A stretch of 64,000 nt of DNA from Streptomyces sp. ACA25 (GTDB lineage: Bacteria > Actinomycetota > Actinomycetes > Streptomycetales > Streptomycetaceae), in NCBI RefSeq assembly GCF_028200735.1, contig NZ_JAQKPV010000005.1, positions 124,001-188,000 of the forward strand, read 5' to 3'. The position numbers and the translations under genes were made by a program. Position 1 is the stretch's first letter. Each line of letters opens with the position of its first letter. This document shows, in pieces, positions 57,697 to 64,000 of this stretch. The notes below the pieces were generated by a model. That model saw only the letters and a list, made by a program, of their open reading frames with translations, searched no databases and was not told the DNA's origin.

Positions 57697-58644
57697 TCAG
57701 CGCGGCTCGCGGGGCGAGTGACGGTGGGCAAGCGCTTCGTAGCTGGCGTGCAGGGCGGGTGCGGCTGTCTCGTAGGTGCGCTGGGCGACACCTATGAAGA
57801 GGCAGTCGACGACGAGCAGCTGACTGGTGCGGCTGGACATCGCCGCCGGGCGCAGCTCGCTCTCGCGTGCGGTGGAGGTGGTGAGCACATGGTCCGCGTA
57901 CTGCGTGACCTCGCCGTCCGGGCGCCCGGTCACGGCCACCGTGGTGGCGCCGTGGTCGAAGGCGGCCTGCAGCGGCTCTATGACGTCGACCGTGCGGCCG
58001 GAATGGGTGATGGCTATGGCCACGTCCCCGGTGCGCAACTGGACGGCGTTGGTCACCGCGAGGTGCGGGTCGGCGTGCGCGTGCGCCACCAGGCCGATGC
58101 GCAGCAGCTTCTGTGCCAGGTCCTGGGCGACGAGGGAGGAGGCGCCGACGCCGTAGACGTCTATCCGCCGGGCGGTGGCCATCGCGCTGACGGCCGCTTC
58201 GACCTGGGTGAGGTCGAGGGCGCCGGCGGTGTCGGTGAGGGTCTGCCGCTCGTCCTGGGTGAGCTTGGCCACCACCTCGCCGATCGGGTCGTCGACCGAG
58301 ATGTCGGCGGTGACCGCGGGGGCAGCGCCGGACGCCTGCTGGGCGGCGAGCCCGGCCAGCGCCAGCCGGAGGTCCCGGTAGCCGGGGTATCCCAGCAGCC
58401 GGGCGGTGCGGACGACGGTGGCCTCGCTGGTGCCGGTGCGCTCGGCGAGAGCGGTGACGGTGAGCACCGCGCAGCCCGCCGGATCGGCGGCGACGGTTTC
58501 GGCGACGCGCTGCATGGAACGGGTCATGGAGGGGGCCATGGTCCGCACTTTCGCGGCCAGAGCCGCGGGCTCGGGCGGAGCGGGCCGGGGGGCCGCCGGG
58601 GCCGGGCGCGCTCTGCCGCCGCGACGGGCGAAATTTTCCTTCAT
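57697..58644 (-). CDS. MurR/RpiR-family transcriptional regulator
   Basis: The 315-residue regulator has an N-terminal HTH_6 (RTMAPSMTRSMQRVAETVAADP, LAERTGTSEATVVRTARLLGYPGYRDLRLAL) and a C-terminal SIS domain that senses sugar phosphates (RIDVYGVGASSLVAQDLAQKL, VAIAITHSGRTVDVIEPLQ). Start ATG 58644 with TGAGGAA upstream; a GTG slightly upstream is possible. It is cotranscribed with murQ and likely controls it in response to MurNAc-6-P or GlcN-6-P. Confidence 0.93.
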   Translation of the reverse strand: MKENFARRGGRARPAPAAPRPAPPEPAALAAKVRTMAPSMTRSMQRVAETVAADPAGCAVLTVTALAERTGTSEATVVRTARLLGYPGYRDLRLALAGLAAQQASGAAPAVTADISVDDPIGEVVAKLTQDERQTLTDTAGALDLTQVEAAVSAMATARRIDVYGVGASSLVAQDLAQKLLRIGLVAHAHADPHLAVTNAVQLRTGDVAIAITHSGRTVDVIEPLQAAFDHGATTVAVTGRPDGEVTQYADHVLTTSTARESELRPAAMSSRTSQLLVVDCLFIGVAQRTYETAAPALHASYEALAHRHSPREPR

Positions 58645-58739
58645 AGCATTCCTCACAGGTGAAAGGTATTTTCGGGTGGGTTTCTCCGTCAACCCCTCCG
58701 CGGTCCCCAAGTCGCCGGGACTTTGGTCCAATGGTGGGT

Positions 58740-59111
58740 ATGCAGCAGCGATCTTCGGAAGAGGCGATCCATGCGGGCCGGGCACGCGTACTGGCCGACC
58801 TGGGGGCCGGCGCGGTGGCGGGCCCGGAGGAAGTCTCCCTGCTGGAGGAGGCGGTGTCGCACCGGCGCTGGTGGTGCGATCAGTGGCCGGAGGGTGCGGC
58901 CTTCCTCCCGGGGCTGCTGGCGCAGGACATGCAGGACGCCCTGCTGGAGCGCAGCGGCCGCTGGCCGCTGTGCCCGCTCTGTGCGAGCGAGGAGCCGCAC
59001 GCCCTGCAGGTCCACCCCGAGCTGGGGGAGGATCCGTACTGGGTGTGCGAGGCCACCGGACGGACGGTGGCCCCGGTCGGCGGGCTGCCGGGGGACCGGC
59101 ACGAGGACTGA
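58740..59111 (+). CDS. Small Cys-pair protein, unknown
   Basis: The 123-residue protein (ATG 58740; 58731 possible) contains WWCDQWPEGAAF and a C-terminal zinc-ribbon-like arrangement CPLCASEEPHALQVHP with a further Cys in YWVCEATG (CxxC with downstream Cys). It may bind zinc. No family recognised. It starts close to the RpiR gene, divergently, and precedes a DUF4031 gene on the same strand. Confidence 0.72.
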   Translation: MQQRSSEEAIHAGRARVLADLGAGAVAGPEEVSLLEEAVSHRRWWCDQWPEGAAFLPGLLAQDMQDALLERSGRWPLCPLCASEEPHALQVHPELGEDPYWVCEATGRTVAPVGGLPGDRHED

Positions 59112-59157
59112 GGCACCGAAGGGGACCGAGGCAGCGAAAGGGACCGAGGAACCGCTG

Positions 59158-59436
59158 ATGACCGTCTACATCGATCCGCCGACCTGGCCGGGGCACGGCC
59201 GGCTCTGGTCCCACCTGGTCAGTGACAGCTCCTACGCCGAACTGCACGGCTTCGCGGCCCGGCTGGGCTGCCCTCCCCGGGCGTTCGACCGGGACCACTA
59301 CGACCTGCCCGCGGAGCACTACGCCGCGGCGGTGCGGCTGGGCGCGGTGGAGATCGGCAGCCGGGAGGTCGTCCGCCGGCTGACCGCCGCGGGCCTGCGG
59401 CGGCGCAAGCGGCACCGGCCCGCGTCCGTGCGCTGA
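59158..59436 (+). CDS. DUF4031 family protein
   Basis: The 92-residue protein starts MTVYIDPPTWPGHGRLWSHL and has SDSSYAELHGFAARLGCPPRAFDRDHYDLP, the core DUF4031 signature, followed by a basic tail. Function unknown. It lies 46 bases after the zinc-ribbon-like gene in an apparent operon; the intervening bases hold an imperfect short repeat (ACCGAAGGGGACCGAGG-like). Confidence 0.88.
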   Translation: MTVYIDPPTWPGHGRLWSHLVSDSSYAELHGFAARLGCPPRAFDRDHYDLPAEHYAAAVRLGAVEIGSREVVRRLTAAGLRRRKRHRPASVR

Positions 59437-59491
59437 CCGTTCCGTGGCGGATCAGCTCCGTTCTTGACCGAACTGTCACCGGCCGGGGGGA

Positions 59492-60775
59492 ATGCGGCGT
59501 CGGGGGGTGCCGTTGGGACTGCACGTGCCCGCATCCCCTGACGAGCCCTCCCCGAGCCGCGCGTCCCGCCGCCTGCCACCCGCCGTCTACGTGCTGGGCA
59601 TGGCGGTCTTCGCCCTCGGTACCTCGGAGTTCATGCTCGCCGGACTGTTGCCGCCGCTCGCCGACGACCTGAACGTCTCGATCCCGACGGCCGGGCTGCT
59701 GATCTCCGCCTTCGCCATCGGGATGGTGATCGGTGCGCCGCTGCTCGCGGCGGCCACCCTCCAGCTGCCGCGGCGTACGACGCTCGTGGTGCTGCTCGCT
59801 GTCTTCGGGCTGGGCCAGGTGGTGGGGGCGGTGGCTCCCACCTACGGGGTGCTGTTCGCCTCGCGGGTGGTCAGCGCCCTGGCCTGTGCCGGGTTCTGGG
59901 CGGTCGGGGCGGCCGTCGCGGTGTCCATGGTTCCGGTGAACGCCCGGGCCCGGGCGATGGCCGTCATGGTCGGCGGGCTGAGCATCGCCAACATCGCGGG
60001 GGTGCCGGGGGGAGCCCTGCTCGGGCAGCACTTCGGATGGCGCTCCTCGTTCTGGGCTGTCGCGGTGATGAGCGCGGTGGCCCTGGTGGGCGTCCTCGCG
60101 CTGGTCCCGCACACCCGGCCGGCGACGGGTGCGGACCGGCCGCGGCTCCGCACGGAGCTGCGGATCTACCGGGACGGGCAGGTATGGCTGGCCATGGTGA
60201 CCATCGCGCTGTTCGCCGCCGCCACCTTCTGCTTCTTCTCCTACCTCGCGCCGGTGCTCACCGAGGTGGCCGGCCTGCCGGAGAGCTGGGTGCCGGTGGT
60301 GCTCGGACTGTTCGGCGCCGGGGCGCTCATCGGCACGGTCGTCGGCGGGAGGGTGGCCGACGGCAACCTGTTCGGGACCATGTACGCGGGGCTCGGGGGT
60401 GCTGCCGTGGTGCTCGCCCTGATCGCGCTCACCGCGCAGAACCCGGCCGTCCTGGTGGTGCTCTCGACCCTGCTCGGCACGGCCGCCTTCCTGGCCGCGC
60501 CCGCGCTGAACGCCCGGATGTTCAACGTCGCGAACGCCGCCCCGACCCTGGCGGGGGCCACGACGACCTCCGCCTTCAACATCGGCAACACCTTCGGCCC
60601 CTGGCTGGGCGGGCTGGTGATCAGCGCCGGTTTCGGCTACGCGCGCACCGCCTGGGCGGGCGCGGCCCTGGCGCTGGCGGCCGTCGGCTGCACGGCGCTG
60701 CAGGTCCGTGCCCACCGCCGGTCCCGGGTGGTCGCCGCGGGCGTCAGCGGGTCAGCAGCTCCAGCTCCGCGGTGA
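59492..60775 (+). CDS. MFS multidrug/sugar efflux transporter (DHA1, AraJ/Cml type)
   Basis: The 427-residue protein has twelve membrane segments; the DHA1 signature GTSEFMLAGLLPPLADDLNVS lies in segment 1 and SAFAIGMVIGAPLLAAAT in segment 2; motif C-like AGLGGAAVVLALIAL appears later. It pumps drugs or sugars out with protons. The start is uncertain (ATG 59492 or GTG around 59525). Its 3' end overlaps the HD-hydrolase gene by 32 bases on the opposite strand. Confidence 0.88.
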   Translation: MRRRGVPLGLHVPASPDEPSPSRASRRLPPAVYVLGMAVFALGTSEFMLAGLLPPLADDLNVSIPTAGLLISAFAIGMVIGAPLLAAATLQLPRRTTLVVLLAVFGLGQVVGAVAPTYGVLFASRVVSALACAGFWAVGAAVAVSMVPVNARARAMAVMVGGLSIANIAGVPGGALLGQHFGWRSSFWAVAVMSAVALVGVLALVPHTRPATGADRPRLRTELRIYRDGQVWLAMVTIALFAAATFCFFSYLAPVLTEVAGLPESWVPVVLGLFGAGALIGTVVGGRVADGNLFGTMYAGLGGAAVVLALIALTAQNPAVLVVLSTLLGTAAFLAAPALNARMFNVANAAPTLAGATTTSAFNIGNTFGPWLGGLVISAGFGYARTAWAGAALALAAVGCTALQVRAHRRSRVVAAGVSGSAAPAPR

Positions 60776-61415
60776 GGTTGTAGCGGGCGGTAGCCTCCCA
60801 GCGTTCCGCCCCGTACGGGGTGCGGAACAGCCGGGGGAGGCCGAGCAGCCCCCGCAGGACCCGGGCGCGGCCCTGCCGGAAGGCTTCGGACGGCACGAAG
60901 CCGTACTCCTGCCGGACCGCGGCGGTGTACGCGGCGTACTCCTCGGGTGAGCCGGCGAGCACGGCCAGGTCGGCGTCGCAGAGTGCGGCGCCGTTGGTGT
61001 CGCCGGGGGCCGGGTCGTGCCCGGCGGTGAGGCGGACCAGCCGGGCCACTTCGGCGGTGCGGTCCGCGGGAAGGCCGACGCCGGGCAGCCGCTGCTCGGC
61101 GAGCACCGCGCTCCGTTCCTCGTTGCCGGCGGGCGTCGCGTCGGCCGGGTCGTACACCGCGTCGTGGAACCAGGCGGCGAGTTCGACGGCCTCCGGGTCC
61201 GCGGCACGGCCGGCCAGCTCGTCGAGGCGGTCCAGGACCGCCCGGAGGTGGTCGGTGGTGTGGTAGTGCCGCTGTGGCTCGGCCCAGCGCGTGAGCAGCT
61301 CGGCGCCGAGCGGGCCGGCCCCACCGTCCCGGGCCCGGTCGCGTGCGCGGTCCACGAGTGCGGTGAAGCGCGGCAGCAGATCGGTGTCGGTGTGGTCGTC
61401 AGGCAGTGCGGGCAT
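60744..61415 (-). CDS. HD-superfamily predicted metal-dependent phosphohydrolase
   Basis: The 223-residue protein has a degenerate HD domain: HYHTTDHLRAVLDRLDELAGR and AAWFHDAVYDPAD near residues 50-90. It resembles predicted metal-dependent HD phosphohydrolases. The start ATG 61415 (MPALPDDHTD) is chosen over a very long upstream frame. It is divergent from cutC across a region with DasR-like sites. Substrate unknown. Confidence 0.85.
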   Translation of the reverse strand: MPALPDDHTDTDLLPRFTALVDRARDRARDGGAGPLGAELLTRWAEPQRHYHTTDHLRAVLDRLDELAGRAADPEAVELAAWFHDAVYDPADATPAGNEERSAVLAEQRLPGVGLPADRTAEVARLVRLTAGHDPAPGDTNGAALCDADLAVLAGSPEEYAAYTAAVRQEYGFVPSEAFRQGRARVLRGLLGLPRLFRTPYGAERWEATARYNLTAELELLTR

Positions 61416-61447
61416 GCCCCCATTCTGGCGTGTTCCGTACCGGGAAT

Positions 61448-61507
61448 TGGTCTGGACCTTCCTTCTGTCGCGTGTATATGACAGGGTCGTTACATGTCTA
61501 GACCACT
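61448..61507. promoter_or_regulatory. Two DasR-like (dre) sites between HD hydrolase and cutC
   Basis: TGGTCTGGACC (61448-61458) matches the dre core at 10 of 11 positions. ACATGTCTAGACCACT (61492-61507) matches the 16-base dre consensus at 14 positions and covers the cutC start codon (ATG 61494). The two are 46 bases apart centre to centre in a 78-base divergent region. Confidence 0.65.
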
Positions 61508-62255
61508 CCTCGAGGTGATCGCGCTCAATGCCGACGACGCCCTCGCCGCTCAGACCGGAGGCGCCGACCGCCTCGAACTGGTCACCGACATGGCCGCGGA
61601 CGGCCTCACCCCCAGCCGGGAGACTTTCCGTGCCGTCCGGGACGCGGTCCACCTCCCGCTGCGGGTCATGCTGCGGGCCACCGACGGCTTCTCCGCCGGG
61701 GAGCCCGAGGCGCTCGACGCCCTGTGCTCCGCAGCCCGGGCGCTGCGCGCGGACGGAGCCGAAGAGTTCGTGCTCGGCTTCCTCGACCCGGCGGGCCGCC
61801 CCGACCTGCAGGCGGTCACCGCCCTGACCGAGGCGGTCGGCGGCGCCCGCTGGACCTTCCACCGGGCCATCGACCGGGCCGCCGACCGGGAAACTCTGCG
61901 CAGACAGCTCGACGCCTTCCCCGGTCTCGACACCTACCTCACGGCGGGCTCCGCCGCAGGAGTGAGCGCGGGCCAGGCAGTGCTGAGCGCCGAAGCAGCC
62001 CGCACCGCCACCACCGAGCCTGGCTACGGGGCGCGCATCATGGTCGGCGGAGGGCTTCGGCTGGAACACCTGCCCGCCCTGCGCGACGCCGGCCTCGACG
62101 CCTTCCACATCGGCGGCGCGGCCCGGCTCGGCGGCTGGCACGGCCCGGTGGACCCGGCGGCGGTGCGCGCCTGGCGGACCACCCTGGACGCCCCGCACCC
62201 GCCGGCGGGAGTGCCGGCCCCCGTCAGGGGAAGGAGCGCCCCCGCCGCCGGCTGA
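61494..62255 (+). CDS. cutC: CutC family protein
   Basis: The 253-residue TIM-barrel protein begins SRPLLEVIALNADDALAAQTGGADRLEL and has MVGGGLRLEHLPALRDAGLDAFHIGGAA, the CutC signature. CutC was linked to copper homeostasis, though its biochemical role is unclear. Start ATG 61494 lies inside a DasR-like site. It ends three bases before a convergent gene. Confidence 0.92.
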   Translation: MSRPLLEVIALNADDALAAQTGGADRLELVTDMAADGLTPSRETFRAVRDAVHLPLRVMLRATDGFSAGEPEALDALCSAARALRADGAEEFVLGFLDPAGRPDLQAVTALTEAVGGARWTFHRAIDRAADRETLRRQLDAFPGLDTYLTAGSAAGVSAGQAVLSAEAARTATTEPGYGARIMVGGGLRLEHLPALRDAGLDAFHIGGAARLGGWHGPVDPAAVRAWRTTLDAPHPPAGVPAPVRGRSAPAAG

Positions 62256-62258
62256 CTC

Positions 62259-62834
62259 TCAGTCCGCCGGACGGTCCTCCCAGGGGTGCAGCCGGCCCAC
62301 CACCACGCTCGCCCCCGGCCCGTCCAGCGTGTCGAGCACACCCTCGACGATCTCCTCGTGGTGCAGCCAGCGGGTGCCTTCAGGTGAGTCGGCGAACCCC
62401 AGGACCGTCTGCCGGTACACCACCCCGGGGCGCCGGAACGGCTCCGGCACCTCGGGCTGGATGTCCCTGGGCAGCCGCGTACTGCTGCCCAGGACATCCA
62501 CCACCACGGCCTCCTCGGCCAGGCAGCGGGCCACCGTGGCGTACACCGGCCTCCGGTGCGGGGTGCGCACCCACAGCACGGCGGCGCAGAACGGCCCCAC
62601 CTCGGCCAAGGTGGCCTCCAGCCGCGGCCGCAGCGCCTCGGCGTCCGCGTAGTTCACCTGCATCGGGTGGACGCGATCCCGGCCGCCGGCCGCTTCCGTG
62701 ACCTCCTGCAGCCGCGTGGCGTCCCGCGCGAGCACCGCCAGCGGGTGCCCCCGGCGGGACAGTTCGCGCACGACCCCGGCCAGCATCCCCGTTCCGCCGA
62801 CCACCAGTACCGGACATCCGGTTGCTGAGTCCAT
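62259..62834 (-). CDS. Rossmann-fold short-chain dehydrogenase-like protein
   Basis: The 191-residue protein has a nucleotide-binding GGTGMLAGVVRELSRRGHP near residue 13 and a RDATRLQEVTEAAG helix, resembling atypical SDR/NmrA proteins. It lacks an obvious SDR active-site YxxxK. Function unknown. Confidence 0.78.
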   Translation of the reverse strand: MDSATGCPVLVVGGTGMLAGVVRELSRRGHPLAVLARDATRLQEVTEAAGGRDRVHPMQVNYADAEALRPRLEATLAEVGPFCAAVLWVRTPHRRPVYATVARCLAEEAVVVDVLGSSTRLPRDIQPEVPEPFRRPGVVYRQTVLGFADSPEGTRWLHHEEIVEGVLDTLDGPGASVVVGRLHPWEDRPAD

Positions 62835-62902
62835 GAGCCGCAGCCTAATGGCGGGTGCCGGGACCGGCCCGGCGGCCCGCGGCGACAGCGCCGGGCTTGC
62901 GG

Positions 62903-64000
62903 CTACCGGGTGAGCCGGTCCGGCAGCGGGGCCGCGTGCACCACGGTCAGACCGGAGACCGCCCGGGTCAACGCGACGTACAGCCGACGCAGACCGGTGC
63001 GTTCGTCCGGCTCGGCACCGACCAGCGCGGCCGGCTCGTCGAGTACCACGTAGTCGTACTCCAGCCCCTTCGCCAAGGTGGCCGGCACCAGTGTCAGCCG
63101 GTGACTCCGGCTGGTCTCCTGACCGGGCTCCAGGTACGGCAGGTCCGCACCGCTGAGCGCCTCCGCCAGCGCCGGGATCCGGTCATCGGCCGCGATCAGA
63201 CCCACCGACCCCAGCTGCCCCAGCGCCTCCCGGCAGGCCGCCGCGGTGGCCGCGTCCAGCTTCTCCTCCGCCACCCGGCGCACCTCCAGCGCGCCCGCCG
63301 TCTCCCGGACCGAAGTCGCCTCCGACAGGCCGGGCGCGATGACCGGGAGCAGCCGGGAGGCGTAGGCGATCACCTCGCGCGGCACCCGGAAGCCCCGGGT
63401 CAGCTCCTCCACCGCCGCCTCCGGCTTCCCCAGGTGGAACAGCGCCTCGTTCCAGTCCGCCGTCGCCCACGGGGTGGTGCCCTGCGCGAGGTCCCCGAGC
63501 ACGGTCGCCGATCCGGTGCTGCACCGGCGCCCGACCGCCCGGTACTGCATCGGCGACAGGTCCTGCGCCTCGTCGAGCACCACATGACCGAGCGAGCCGG
63601 TGCGTTCGATCAGGTCCCGCACCTCGTCGATCAGTACCGTGTCGGCCGCCGACCAGGCCGCGGACCGGAGGCTGCGGGGCGGCCTGTCCCACCGGAGGTG
63701 CCGCTGCTCCTCCGCGGTGTACAGGCCCTCGGCCTGCGCGGCCAGGAACTCGGCGTCGGACAGCAGCCGGAACACCAGCTTCACCGGGTCCACCTGCGGC
63801 CAGATCTCCTTCACCGCCGCCTTGACCGCGGGGTTGCGGGCGACCGCCGCCTGCACGCGGTCGTCCGGCGCCTCACCGGACCGCTCCATCCGCACCAGCA
63901 CGGCGTGCGCCAGGCGCTGCGGCAGTGCCTCCCGGGCGGCGCCGTAGCGCATGTCCCGGTCCAGCAGCTCCTGCACGGACTCCGCCACCTCGTGGGCCGG
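62903..64000 (-). CDS. HelD/UvrD-type helicase, C-terminal part (start outside window)
   Basis: The frame is open to the window edge, so 5' coding is missing; about 365 C-terminal residues are visible. They hold superfamily I helicase motifs II-VI: VVLDEAQDLSPMQYRAVGRR, VLGDLAQGTTPWA, FRVPREVI, LTLVPATLAKGLEYDYVVLD and RRLYVALTRAVSGLTVVH. This matches actinobacterial HelD/HelR, which recycles or removes stalled RNA polymerase and can confer rifamycin tolerance. The Walker A is outside. Confidence 0.88.
   Translation of the reverse strand, partial: PAHEVAESVQELLDRDMRYGAAREALPQRLAHAVLVRMERSGEAPDDRVQAAVARNPAVKAAVKEIWPQVDPVKLVFRLLSDAEFLAAQAEGLYTAEEQRHLRWDRPPRSLRSAAWSAADTVLIDEVRDLIERTGSLGHVVLDEAQDLSPMQYRAVGRRCSTGSATVLGDLAQGTTPWATADWNEALFHLGKPEAAVEELTRGFRVPREVIAYASRLLPVIAPGLSEATSVRETAGALEVRRVAEEKLDAATAAACREALGQLGSVGLIAADDRIPALAEALSGADLPYLEPGQETSRSHRLTLVPATLAKGLEYDYVVLDEPAALVGAEPDERTGLRRLYVALTRAVSGLTVVHAAPLPDRLTR

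Overview
The window is about 72% GC, with dense short-spaced genes, GTG starts, and Streptomyces-specific features: a PhoU / PhoR-PhoP divergon with a PHO box, MsiK, a CdgB-type diguanylate cyclase, TerD, DasR-type and BldD-type operators. It looks like core chromosome of a Streptomyces or close relative. I see no insertion sequence, prophage, CRISPR array, replication origin or secondary-metabolite cluster.

Layout. (1) 1-6.2 kb: the end of a LivF-type ATPase, two branched-chain-type ABC permeases, an alpha/beta hydrolase and a 3-hydroxybutyrate-dehydrogenase-like SDR in one overlapping operon, followed by a PucR-type regulator. (2) 6.2-14.5 kb: a cell-wall hydrolase behind a c-di-AMP (ydaO) riboswitch and a Crp-like box, gpmA, an orphan histidine kinase, a 48-residue Cys-rich peptide, phoU divergent from phoR-phoP, and a lipoprotein. 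(3) 14.9-21.3 kb: carD, ispD-ispF, a PPOX-fold protein, cysS, rlmB and an L,D-transpeptidase. (4) 21.5-34.8 kb: a DoxX membrane protein, a sugar nucleotidyltransferase, msiK, tRNA-Thr, several lipoproteins and hydrolases, htpX-pspAB, a pentapeptide protein, a Uma2 protein, terD, an ArfB-like ribosome rescue factor and a flavin reductase. (5) 34.9-42.8 kb: cdgB behind a BldD-like box, then an amino-sugar locus (SIS protein, ROK kinase, nagA with a DasR-like site, and a sugar-binding lipoprotein). (6) 43-46.6 kb: trehalose and glucosylglycerate genes (otsB, otsA, gpgS). (7) 46.7-51.1 kb: an S-box (SAM) riboswitch leading a threonine-synthase-like gene and a CysO-type sulfur carrier, then a cold-shock protein and groEL with tandem CIRCE elements. 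(8) 51.2-64 kb: accessory metabolism and transport, a methyltransferase/TetR divergon with duplicated palindromic operators, a BASS-family exporter, a GH10-CBM2 xylanase, rpiR-murQ, an MFS exporter, an HD hydrolase, cutC with two DasR-like sites, and the C-terminal part of a HelD-type helicase.

How it fits together. Several units respond to cell-wall and amino-sugar status: DasR-like sites at nagK-nagA and at cutC, murQ with its RpiR regulator, the Rpf-type hydrolase, the L,D-transpeptidase, and MsiK, the general ATPase for sugar importers. Nucleotide second messengers recur: c-di-AMP (riboswitch), cAMP (Crp-like box), c-di-GMP (CdgB plus a BldD-like box).

The most promising candidates for undescribed biology are the SAM-riboswitch / ThrC-like / sulfur-carrier operon (possibly a protein-thiocarboxylate route to homocysteine), the free-standing Cys-rich peptide at 10.4 kb, the paired DasR-like sites on cutC, and the Rpf-domain protein that lacks the usual catalytic Glu. 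All functional calls are by motif and remembered family knowledge; no database search was run.
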